5,980 bases of DNA. Source: an uncultured Eubacteriales bacterium (GTDB lineage Bacteria; Bacillota; Clostridia; Christensenellales; Aristaeellaceae). How positions within the stretch are numbered: the first letter of the stretch is position 1; the number at the start of each line of letters is the position of its first letter. Under the pieces are notes generated by a model, which was given only the letters and a program-made list of their open reading frames with translations, searched no databases and was not told the DNA's origin. Position numbers and translations under genes: made by a program. Of this stretch, positions 1 to 5,269 are shown one piece after another. The stretch covers positions 1 through 5,980 of the forward strand of contig USFL01000104.1 in assembly GCA_900553905.1 (NCBI GenBank), written 5' to 3'.

Positions 1-1255
1 CAATCAGAGCGCCTACCAGCTGCATCTGCAGGATGCGCTTCTTCTGCTTCTGCGGGAAATCATAAATGCCATGTTCCTTGTAAAATTTATGATCGGCCTT
101 CATCAAGCCCCGCATGACATAAATCAGGTCCCGGAAGATTTTCATGCCACCCACGCCATAGAAGTTCATGGGGCGGGTCAGGCCCTTGTCCAGCGCGAGG
201 GCTAGCGAACCGGCCAGGGTCCGGATGGAGGATGCCGCATCGCCCTCGTCCGTGGCCACGCCGCACAGATAGTTGCCACCCACCTCGCTGCGGGCCTCCA
301 CAATCATACGCAGGTTGCTTTCGTAGCGGTAGTCGCCGCTGATGAGATAGGCGATGGGCGTGCCGTGGGTGACGGTGCGGTGGCCGTTGCAAAACTGCCG
401 GTCGTCAAAGCATTTGAAGCTGGAATGCGTATAATGGTCGGAGATGGTGAAGGCATAGACAAAGGCATCGGCGTTTTGAATCCGGGTGCGCAGAAATTCG
501 TCAAAACCATCCTTGTAGACGCATTTCCCGGTCACCGCGCAGCCGAAACAGCCCAGACAGCCGCCGTCAAAGGGAAAATCACGCAGGTTGACCACCCGGC
601 TTTCAAAGGGCAGCGCGGCGCGGAAATCGGCGATCATATTCCGCAGGTTTTCATCCCCGGGGGCGCAGTTGGTGACGATGACCACGTCCTTCTCCCCGCT
701 TTTGGGTACGGACGGAAGCGTCTGAGAATAAACCTCCGTTTCATGATGCGGCGCCCGGACGGGCGGCGTGACGAACAGGCCATGCTCACAGGAGAACATA
801 AGCTGCTCAAAAAAGTCCCTTGCGTCCCGCTGCCCCTGCTCGGTGAGCAGATCCTCCATGTCCGCCGACAGGCCCCGCACGACCTTCATGCCCAGGTCGC
901 AGCAGTTTTCTTCCACATAGCGATGGGCGGTCACATCATAGAAGTGCTTGGAGGTGGTGATCTGCGAGGCGAACTTGCCGGAGAGATCCACACCGTCCGC
1001 CTTGATGAGCTCCATCAGCCGGTGCAGCTGATAGGGCGCGATAAACGTATACACCGGATAGCTGAACAAAATCAGCTCCGCCTTTTCCAACTCTTTTCGC
1101 AGCGGGGTAAAGTCCTTTTCATAGCTTTTCATCCGCTGGCCCACCGGCAGAAAGGTGAAGGTGTGCTCCGGATGCAGGGCCTCAAGGTACAGCGCGGTGT
1201 GCACCGTGGTGGATTGCTTTCCCTTGGGGCTGGCGTTCAAGACAAGGATGTTCAT
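1..1255 (-). CDS. Tandem flavodoxin-fold NAD(P)H-dependent flavin oxidoreductase with Isf-like cysteine cluster (3' end outside window)
   Basis: 418 codons are open from the ATG at 1255 to the left edge; the C-terminus is missing. The N-terminus (MNILVLNASPKGKQSTT) is the first beta strand and FMN phosphate-binding loop of the NADPH-dependent FMN reductase/flavodoxin superfamily, and a first domain fills about residues 1-180. A second unit starts near residue 189 (KDVVIVTNCAPGDEN) and carries Cys233, Cys236, Cys239 and Cys245 (CX2CX2CX5C), a compact cluster like that of iron-sulfur flavoproteins and related clostridial reductases. A cytosolic FMN (possibly Fe-S) oxidoreductase is likely; the substrate is unknown. 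The start is supported by GGAGGAG seven to eight bases upstream, inside the end of the padR-like gene, and by a 4-base ATGA overlap with that gene's stop. The pair is therefore cotranscribed and probably controlled by that repressor. Fold confidence is high; the specific reaction is not known. Confidence 0.85.
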   Translation of the reverse strand, partial: MNILVLNASPKGKQSTTVHTALYLEALHPEHTFTFLPVGQRMKSYEKDFTPLRKELEKAELILFSYPVYTFIAPYQLHRLMELIKADGVDLSGKFASQITTSKHFYDVTAHRYVEENCCDLGMKVVRGLSADMEDLLTEQGQRDARDFFEQLMFSCEHGLFVTPPVRAPHHETEVYSQTLPSVPKSGEKDVVIVTNCAPGDENLRNMIADFRAALPFESRVVNLRDFPFDGGCLGCFGCAVTGKCVYKDGFDEFLRTRIQNADAFVYAFTISDHYTHSSFKCFDDRQFCNGHRTVTHGTPIAYLISGDYRYESNLRMIVEARSEVGGNYLCGVATDEGDAASSIRTLAGSLALALDKGLTRPMNFYGVGGMKIFRDLIYVMRGLMKADHKFYKEHGIYDFPQKQKKRILQMQLVGALI

Positions 1256-1788
1256 GGTTGCTCCTCCAGTTCGCTAAGCAGTTGTTTGTACCAGCCGATT
1301 TCAAACGCGGCGGCGGCAATGCCGTACTCGATGGTGTATCCCTGAAAACGCAGAATCTGCGGCCAGTCGCTTTCAGGCGGAAGCTGCTGAAAACGGTCCC
1401 GGATCGCGCACAGCGTGATTCTGGCATCCTCCATCTGTCGGATGTAGTCCCGGATGGCGGCAAGCCGTTCCTCCGGCCGGGCCAATCCGGCAAAGAACAG
1501 CCGGGACAGCTCCATATTCTTTCCTCTGTTCGCCCGCATGGGCTGTGCAACCCAGGCGGAAAAGGCGGCCCGTCCCTCTTCGGTGATGGAAAACGTTTTT
1601 TTGCGGCGCTTGCCCGCGACCGTTTCGCTGGATGCCACTTTTCCGCTTTTCTCCAGCTTGGAAAGTGCCGTCTGTACGCTGCCCGCACTGTGCGAACAGA
1701 TCAGCGCCAGATTTTTTCGGATGAACTGCTGCACCTCGTAGCCCGTCATGGGTGATAGGATCAGCAGGCCTAAAATCAGGTATTCCAT
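1252..1788 (-). CDS. PadR-family transcriptional regulator
   Basis: A 178-residue protein with PadR layout. An N-terminal winged helix-turn-helix (about 1-80) starts MEYLILGLLILSPMTGYEV, the hallmark opening of the family, followed by the recognition region (SVQTALSKLEKSGKV) and a basic wing (GKRRKKTFSITEEG). An alpha-helical C-terminal dimerisation segment (about 85-178) resembles the Vir_act_alpha_C domain. The length is typical. The ATG has AGGAG seven bases upstream. It is first in a two-gene operon, overlapping the flavin oxidoreductase start by four bases. PadR proteins usually repress their own operon and are released by small aromatic or drug-like ligands. Here a palindrome sits across the predicted transcription start. 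The ligand cannot be inferred; the neighbouring flavoprotein suggests a reducible quinone, nitro or aromatic compound, which is only an inference. Confidence 0.93.
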   Translation of the reverse strand: MEYLILGLLILSPMTGYEVQQFIRKNLALICSHSAGSVQTALSKLEKSGKVASSETVAGKRRKKTFSITEEGRAAFSAWVAQPMRANRGKNMELSRLFFAGLARPEERLAAIRDYIRQMEDARITLCAIRDRFQQLPPESDWPQILRFQGYTIEYGIAAAAFEIGWYKQLLSELEEQP

Positions 1789-1797
1789 GGCACGCTC

Positions 1798-1816
1798 CTA
1801 TCTATCGAATAGATAG
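1798..1816. promoter_or_regulatory. Palindromic operator, probable PadR autoregulatory site
   Basis: CTATCTAT-CGA-ATAGATAG is a perfect 8-bp inverted repeat with a 3-bp centre. It touches the -10 box of the minus-strand promoter, covers the predicted start (about 1810) and reaches the ribosome binding site of the PadR gene. Bound repressor here would block polymerase. The position and symmetry are seen directly; assignment to PadR is inference. Confidence 0.7.
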
Positions 1817-1845
1817 ATTATACGTTCGGGAAACGCTTGCGTCAA
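1817..1845 (-). promoter_or_regulatory. SigA-type promoter of the padR-flavoprotein operon
   Basis: Read on the minus strand: TTGACG (1845-1840), a 17-base spacer, then TATAAT (1822-1817). This is one mismatch from consensus. The predicted start is near 1810, giving a leader of about 22 nt before the ATG at 1788. Such a strong promoter next to a palindrome suits a repressed operon. Confidence 0.85.
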
Positions 1846-1868
1846 GGAGCGCTCATCTTCTGTTTGGA

Positions 1869-1897
1869 TTGTCTTTTCTTTTCTATGCTTATATAAT
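1869..1897 (+). promoter_or_regulatory. SigA-type promoter of the Crp/Fnr regulator gene
   Basis: TTGTCT (1869-1874), a 17-base spacer, then a perfect TATAAT (1892-1897). The predicted start is near 1904, about 31 nt before the GTG at 1935. No TGTGA-type site is visible near it, so there is no sign of autoregulation. It diverges from the padR promoter with 23 bp between the two -35 boxes. Confidence 0.8.
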
Positions 1898-1934
1898 AGA
1901 TGCACTACGACCCGATGAAGCAAGGAGGATTTGC

Positions 1935-2591
1935 GTGGAGGTTTCATCCTTTTTTCCCATATGGGGGAGGCTTACGCCCGTGCAGCAGGCGGCCCTGTCA
2001 GCCGCCGCTTTCAGCCGCAAGGTTCACAGGGGCGATGTGATTCATAATGCGGATGCGGATTGCACTGGCCTGCTTCTCATTCAAAGCGGGCAGCTCAGGG
2101 CCTTCATCCTGTCCGAGGACGGGCGGGAAATCACGCTGTACCGGCTGTTTGAACGCGACCTGTGCCTGTTTTCGGCCTCCTGCATGATGCGTTCCATCCA
2201 GTTTGACATCACCATTCAGGCGGAAAAGGACGCCGAGCTGTGGGTGATTCCCGCCGAGACCTACCGGCAGGTCATGGAGGAGTCTGCGCCGCTGTCCAAC
2301 TTTACCAACGAGGTTATGGCGGCGCGGTTTTCGGATGTAATGTGGCTTATCGAGCAGGTCCTGTGGAAGAGCTTTGACAGGCGTCTGGCCGCTTTCCTGT
2401 TGGAAGAGTCGGCGATTGAGGGAACTCGCACGCTCAAGATCACCCATGAGCTCATCGGCAATCATATGGGCAATCCCCGCGAGGTCGTCACGCGCATGCT
2501 GCGTTACTTTCAGGGAGAGGGCCTGGTGCGGCTCTCCCGGGGCACGGTGGAGATCGTGGATGAGAACGCGCTGCGGCGCCTGGCGAAATAG
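1935..2591 (+). CDS. Crp/Fnr-family transcriptional regulator
   Basis: A 218-residue protein of normal Crp/Fnr length. Residues about 10-120 form the cyclic-nucleotide-binding beta roll (HRGDVIHNADADCTGLLLIQ, then SGQLRAF), followed by a dimerisation helix and a C-terminal helix-turn-helix (about 155-215). In the recognition helix Arg172, Glu173 and Arg177 match the Arg-Glu-x3-Arg pattern by which CRP reads GTGA. There is no N-terminal Fnr Fe-S cysteine cluster; Cys43, Cys77 and Cys83 lie in the sensor domain and could be redox-active (inference). The GTG start has AGGAGG six bases upstream; the open frame back to 1752 is rejected because it crosses both promoters. The gene is convergent with the rhodanese operon and is the likely activator of the divergent control region at 3857-3991. 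Confidence 0.92.
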   Translation: MEVSSFFPIWGRLTPVQQAALSAAAFSRKVHRGDVIHNADADCTGLLLIQSGQLRAFILSEDGREITLYRLFERDLCLFSASCMMRSIQFDITIQAEKDAELWVIPAETYRQVMEESAPLSNFTNEVMAARFSDVMWLIEQVLWKSFDRRLAAFLLEESAIEGTRTLKITHELIGNHMGNPREVVTRMLRYFQGEGLVRLSRGTVEIVDENALRRLAK

Positions 2592-2597
2592 CCTGAT

Positions 2598-2626
2598 GCC
2601 CTGTACGGTTTTTGTACAGGGCGTTT
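2598..2626 (+). terminator. Hairpin terminator between convergent genes
   Basis: GCCCTGTAC (2598-2606), a 7-base loop, then GTACAGGGC (2614-2622) form a perfect 9-bp stem just after the regulator's stop codon, followed by a weak GTTT. The T tract is poor, but the position between converging genes (stops at 2591 and 2644) fits a terminator, possibly acting on both strands. Confidence 0.65.
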
Positions 2627-2643
2627 GAGCTTTGCACGCGGGT

Positions 2644-3036
2644 CTATTCGGTTTCGATCTCGCCGGGCCAGCTGTTGATGCCGCCAAATTCGACGACGTT
2701 GGTGTAGCCAAGCCGGGCCAGCTTATCCGACGCCTGCTTGGAACGGTTTCCGCTGCGGCAGTAGACCAGAATCAGCTGGTCCTTGTCGGGAAGACAATCG
2801 GGGTCTTCCGTGCCGATGCTCTCGTTGGGAAGCAGCACTGCGCCCGGAATATGTCCGGAGGCAAACTCCTGCTCAGTGCGCACATCAAGGATGATGTATC
2901 CCTCTTCTGCCTCCATCATTTCGACGGCTTCCTGCATGGTGACCTGCCGGTAGGCGCCGGCCTGGGGTGCGGGCGATGCGCAGCCGGTCAGCATCAGGGA
3001 GAGAAGCACGAGCGCAGGGATGACTTTCTTCCTCAC
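2644..3036 (-). CDS. Rhodanese-domain lipoprotein (extracytoplasmic sulfurtransferase)
   Basis: A 130-residue protein. Residues 1-18 form a lipoprotein signal peptide: charged MRKK, hydrophobic core, lipobox LTGC with Cys19 as the lipid-attached residue. The remainder is a single rhodanese domain: ILDVRTEQEFASGHIPGA (about 49-66) and the catalytic loop CRSGNRS with active Cys93. An intact six-residue loop predicts sulfane-sulfur transfer (persulfide on Cys93), with the protein anchored outside the membrane. The GTG start at 3036 is chosen because AGGAGG lies eight bases upstream, the signal peptide begins there, and it overlaps the previous gene's stop by four bases (GTGA). The frame stays open upstream to 3546, but that part is a shadow of the membrane gene. 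It is last in a three-gene operon with a ferredoxin and a membrane Fe-S protein. The physiological sulfur donor is unknown. Confidence 0.9.
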   Translation of the reverse strand: MRKKVIPALVLLSLMLTGCASPAPQAGAYRQVTMQEAVEMMEAEEGYIILDVRTEQEFASGHIPGAVLLPNESIGTEDPDCLPDKDQLILVYCRSGNRSKQASDKLARLGYTNVVEFGGINSWPGEIETE

Positions 3037-3626
3037 ATTGAATCCCTCCTGGATTGCTTTATATGCTTCACTTTGCAAATCAGCTGGGTCATGGTTCCCA
3101 TTGGACAGTATACGCACCAGCTTCGAGGCTTGAACAGCGCCATGGTAATCAGCCCCAGCACGGTGGAGGTCAGCATTACGCTGTAGAAGCCGAAGGCGAA
3201 CTGCGCCACGCCGGGATGGAACAGCGCGCCATGATAGGCCCATTGCCAGGGGAGTTTGAACGTCCATAGCAGCGTCACCGCCTGCTTGAGGTTCTCCACG
3301 CCGGCGAAAACCAGATAGGTATTCCACAGCATCAGGAAAAACATGGCGAAGAAAAAGATCAGGAAACCGTAGCGGAAGGCCTTGCTCCGCATCCATTTGG
3401 GAATATCCCTTCTGCGGGAGAGGCCGAACCGGCCGCCCAGCAGGCCAAAGAGCTGTCCACGTCCGCAGTAGCGGTTGCAATAGGCTTTCGTCCCCGCAGT
3501 GACAGAAATCATCAGCGGAAGAAAGAAACACAAAAGCCCCAGCCATGCGAACAGGATGTTGAGGAAGCCCAGCACGAGGTAAATCAGGGAAGCAATCCAG
3601 AGATACTCATACCATTTCTTCTTCAT
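3033..3626 (-). CDS. Membrane-bound 4Fe-4S protein, NapH/Fer4_5-like
   Basis: A 197-residue protein with four probable membrane helices at about residues 8-25, 27-45, 85-108 and 139-163. Cysteine motifs follow helices 2 and 4: CX3C (Cys50, Cys54, in CNRYCGRGQLF) and CX2CP (Cys171, Cys174) with Cys184 further on. The loops rich in Arg/Lys (SRRRDIPKWMR and the C-terminus) put both motifs on the cytoplasmic side by the positive-inside rule. The layout resembles the membrane core of NapH/NosR-type electron-transfer proteins, which pass electrons between quinol or ferredoxin and an extracytoplasmic partner. The ATG has GGAGG upstream and overlaps the ferredoxin stop by four bases (ATGA). The two cysteine groups do not give the eight cysteines of two ferredoxin-style clusters, so the exact cofactor is uncertain. 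Confidence 0.88.
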   Translation of the reverse strand: MKKKWYEYLWIASLIYLVLGFLNILFAWLGLLCFFLPLMISVTAGTKAYCNRYCGRGQLFGLLGGRFGLSRRRDIPKWMRSKAFRYGFLIFFFAMFFLMLWNTYLVFAGVENLKQAVTLLWTFKLPWQWAYHGALFHPGVAQFAFGFYSVMLTSTVLGLITMALFKPRSWCVYCPMGTMTQLICKVKHIKQSRRDSM

Positions 3627-3832
3627 ACCGCCGCCTCCCGAAGCTCAATGACCGCCGCGGGACACTCCTTTGCGCACCTGCCGCAGCCCACGCATCTGTC
3701 TCCGGCTACTTGGGCGAAAAGGCCATGGACCACCTCGATGGCGCCGATAGGACAGACCTTCACGCAGCAACCGCAGGCCACGCATGCCTCCTGTGCAACG
3801 ACTGCCTTTCTTTTTTTCCGAATTTCCGCCAT
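3623..3832 (-). CDS. Small 2x[4Fe-4S] ferredoxin
   Basis: A 69-residue protein with two classic CX2CX2CX3CP motifs: Cys17, Cys20, Cys23, Cys27 with Pro28, and Cys47, Cys50, Cys53, Cys57 with Pro58. It is a bacterial-type low-potential electron carrier in the cytoplasm. The basic N-terminus (MAEIRKKRKA) could contact acidic partners or the membrane. The ATG at 3832 is chosen over the in-frame ATG at 3838 because GGAGG is seven bases from the former and only one base from the latter. It is first in the operon with the membrane Fe-S protein and the lipoprotein rhodanese, and its 3' end overlaps the next start by four bases. It probably delivers electrons to, or accepts them from, the membrane protein encoded next. 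Confidence 0.93.
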   Translation of the reverse strand: MAEIRKKRKAVVAQEACVACGCCVKVCPIGAIEVVHGLFAQVAGDRCVGCGRCAKECPAAVIELREAAV

Positions 3833-3856
3833 GTTCATGCCTCCCCCGTCGTTGTG

Positions 3857-3869
3857 CAAAATCATGATA
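3857..3869 (-). promoter_or_regulatory. Activator-dependent promoter of the ferredoxin-rhodanese operon
   Basis: On the minus strand a -10 box TATCAT occupies 3869-3864, with a predicted start near 3857 and a leader of about 25 nt. The hexamer at -35 is CGGAAA, unlike TTGACA. The TGTGA-type site at 3891-3905 is centred at -41 from this start, the class II activator position. Confidence 0.65.
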
Positions 3870-3887
3870 CAGCGTGCAGGCGCTTCT

Positions 3888-3905
3888 TTCCGTGATGATG
3901 TCACA
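3888..3905. promoter_or_regulatory. Crp/Fnr-like operator serving the minus-strand operon
   Basis: On the minus strand the core reads TGTGA-CATCA-TCACG (3905-3891, centre 3898). The half-site spacing is 5 rather than the usual 6. With its flank it forms an 18-base arm that is repeated in inverted orientation at 3943-3960 with 16 of 18 identities. The adjacent Crp/Fnr protein, which has an Arg-Glu-x3-Arg recognition helix, is the natural candidate to bind it. Confidence 0.7.
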
Positions 3906-3906
3906 G

Positions 3907-3936
3907 AAAAAGCCTGCCGGAAGCTGCCGGACAGGC
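3907..3936 (-). terminator. Intrinsic terminator between the twin operators
   Basis: GCCTG-CCGG (3912-3920), a 6-base loop, then CCGG-a-CAGGC (3927-3936) give a 9-bp stem with one bulge. On the minus strand it is followed by five Ts (3911-3907). It lies upstream of the minus-strand promoter, so it would stop leftward transcripts arriving from the other side rather than act as a leader attenuator. It could equally matter as DNA structure at the centre of the palindromic region. Confidence 0.6.
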
Positions 3937-3942
3937 GCGGTT

Positions 3943-3960
3943 TGTGATTTCATCACGGAA
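3943..3960. promoter_or_regulatory. Crp/Fnr-like operator serving the thioredoxin fusion gene
   Basis: On the plus strand the core is TGTGA-TTTCA-TCACG (3943-3957, centre 3950). It is the inverted partner of the site at 3888-3905. The centres are 52 bp apart, close to five helical turns, so both dimers would lie on the same DNA face. It is centred at -41 from the predicted plus-strand start. Confidence 0.7.
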
Positions 3961-3978
3961 GGGAAGTCCGTTTTGGGG

Positions 3979-3991
3979 TATCCTATGCTCA
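3979..3991 (+). promoter_or_regulatory. Activator-dependent promoter of the thioredoxin-reductase fusion
   Basis: The -10 box is TATCCT (3979-3984), with a predicted start at A3991 and a leader of 25 nt to the ATG at 4016. The -35 position reads CGGAAG, not TTGACA, so an activator is expected. The -10 box, start and ATG mirror those of the minus-strand promoter about base 3924. A second possible -10 box, TATGCT (3984-3989), overlaps but does not fit the symmetry. Confidence 0.6.
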
Positions 3992-4015
3992 AACCAAAGA
4001 AAAGGAGCTGGCGAT

Positions 4016-5269
4016 ATGGCAGCCAAGAGCATAAACGTCAGGCAACTCAAGGAACTTATCGAAAGCAGGAAGACCGTTCTGGTGGATTTTTGGGCAACCT
4101 GGTGCCCGCATTGCCGCAAGATCAACCCCGCCTATGAGCAGATTGCCGAGGAATATGCAGGCGCGCTGGAGGTCGTCAAGGTCGATGTGGACCAGGATGA
4201 GACACTCTGGGAGGAACTGGAGCTGATTCCGACGCTCCGGCTGTACGTGGACGGCAAGCCTGCCGGCTCCATCGTCGCTCCGGAATCCAAGGCCGCTATC
4301 GAGACGTTTCTGGCGGGTATTTTGCCCAAGCCGAAGAAGCAAACCGCAAAACGCCTGTATGATACGATCATCATCGGCGGCGGCCCCGGCGGCTATACCG
4401 CGGCGCTGTATGCGGCCAGGGCGGGACTTGAGACGCTGGTGATCGAACGGCTCTCCGCGGGCGGACAGATGGCGCTGACCCAGCAGATCGACAATTACCC
4501 GGGCTTTGCGGACGGCGTTGGCGGCTACGAGCTGGCGGAGCAGATGCAGCGGCAGGCGGAACGCTTCGGCGCTCAAACGCGCAACGCGCAGGTGCAGCGC
4601 CTTGATTTGAAAGCCAATCCCAAGACTGTCGAAACCAACGAGGGAACCTTCCTGTGCAGGACGGTCATTCTGGCGACGGGAGCCAACCCCAGGGAACTGG
4701 GTCTCCCCGGAGAAAAGGAACTGGTAGGGCGCGGCGTAGCCTATTGCGCAGCCTGCGACGGCATGTTCTACAAGGGAAAGACCGTTGTGGTGGTAGGGGG
4801 CGGCAATTCGGCGGCTGCGGATGCGCTGCTGCTCAGCCGCATTGCAAAAAAAGTCATTCTGATCCACCGGCGGGATACGCTCCGGGCGACAAAGGTCTAT
4901 CATGAGCCCTTGCTGAAGGCAGAAAACGTGGAATTCCGATGGAACAGTGTGGTGACGAAGCTCCTTCACGGGGATAGGCTCACCGGCGTGCGCATCCAGA
5001 ATGTGCAAACCGGCGAGGAGGCGGATATCGCCGCGGATGGCGTGTTCGTGAGCGTGGGCCGGATTCCCGCGACGGAACTTGTCGCGCAGCAGCTGGAGCT
5101 GGACGGAGGTGGCTACATCGCTGCGGGAGAAACCACCGAGACCAGCATCCCCGGTGTATACGCCGTGGGCGACGTGCGGACCAAGCCGCTGCGGCAGGTG
5201 GTCACGGCCGTGGCCGACGGCGCCACGGCGGTCCACATGGCGGAGGCATTTCTGGCGGCCGGTCGCTGA
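4016..5269 (+). CDS. trxB: Thioredoxin-thioredoxin reductase fusion protein
   Basis: A 417-residue protein. Residues 1-102 are a complete thioredoxin fold with active site WCPHC (Cys30, Cys33) and the cis-proline loop at Pro72. A short basic linker (about 103-113, PKPKKQTAKR) leads to a full-length thioredoxin reductase (about 114-417). That part has the FAD dinucleotide motif GGGPGG (121-126), redox centre CAACD (Cys244, Cys247, Asp248), NADPH motifs GGGNSA (271-276) and HRRDTLR (294-300), and the C-terminal FAD contact YAVGD (392-396). It should take electrons from NADPH through FAD and Cys244/Cys247 to its own thioredoxin domain in the cytoplasm. The ATG at 4016 has AGGAG eight bases upstream; the frame is open to 3944, but that part overlaps the operator and promoter. 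CPHC replaces the usual CGPC and is the DsbA dipeptide, predicting a less reducing thioredoxin. It is divergent from the ferredoxin operon. The reductase symbol is used because no symbol is established for the fusion. Confidence 0.94.
   Translation: MAAKSINVRQLKELIESRKTVLVDFWATWCPHCRKINPAYEQIAEEYAGALEVVKVDVDQDETLWEELELIPTLRLYVDGKPAGSIVAPESKAAIETFLAGILPKPKKQTAKRLYDTIIIGGGPGGYTAALYAARAGLETLVIERLSAGGQMALTQQIDNYPGFADGVGGYELAEQMQRQAERFGAQTRNAQVQRLDLKANPKTVETNEGTFLCRTVILATGANPRELGLPGEKELVGRGVAYCAACDGMFYKGKTVVVVGGGNSAAADALLLSRIAKKVILIHRRDTLRATKVYHEPLLKAENVEFRWNSVVTKLLHGDRLTGVRIQNVQTGEEADIAADGVFVSVGRIPATELVAQQLELDGGGYIAAGETTETSIPGVYAVGDVRTKPLRQVVTAVADGATAVHMAEAFLAAGR

Noticed and set aside
365..1345. 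Long plus-strand open frame opposite the flavin oxidoreductase
   Set aside because: It is the antisense shadow of a GC-rich gene that has a recognisable family sequence, a ribosome binding site and an operon overlap; the plus-strand product has no family features.
1752..1934. N-terminal extension of the Crp/Fnr regulator
   Set aside because: It would run through the padR start and both divergent promoters; the GTG at 1935 with AGGAGG gives a normal-length protein.
2034..2046. TGTGA-like sequence inside the Crp/Fnr gene as an extra operator
   Set aside because: Only one half-site is present, there is no symmetric partner and no promoter nearby; it looks like chance within coding sequence.
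2644..3546. A 300-residue fusion containing the rhodanese
   Set aside because: The upstream half is the membrane Fe-S gene read in the wrong frame; the GTG at 3036 has a good ribosome binding site and begins a lipoprotein signal peptide.
3944..4015. N-terminal extension of the thioredoxin fusion
   Set aside because: It overlaps the operator, -10 box and leader; the ATG at 4016 has a well-spaced AGGAG and starts a standard thioredoxin domain.
4016..5269. Ferredoxin-dependent clostridial thioredoxin reductase rather than an NADPH enzyme
   Set aside because: That class lacks the usual NADPH motifs, whereas GGGNSA and HRRDTLR are both present here.
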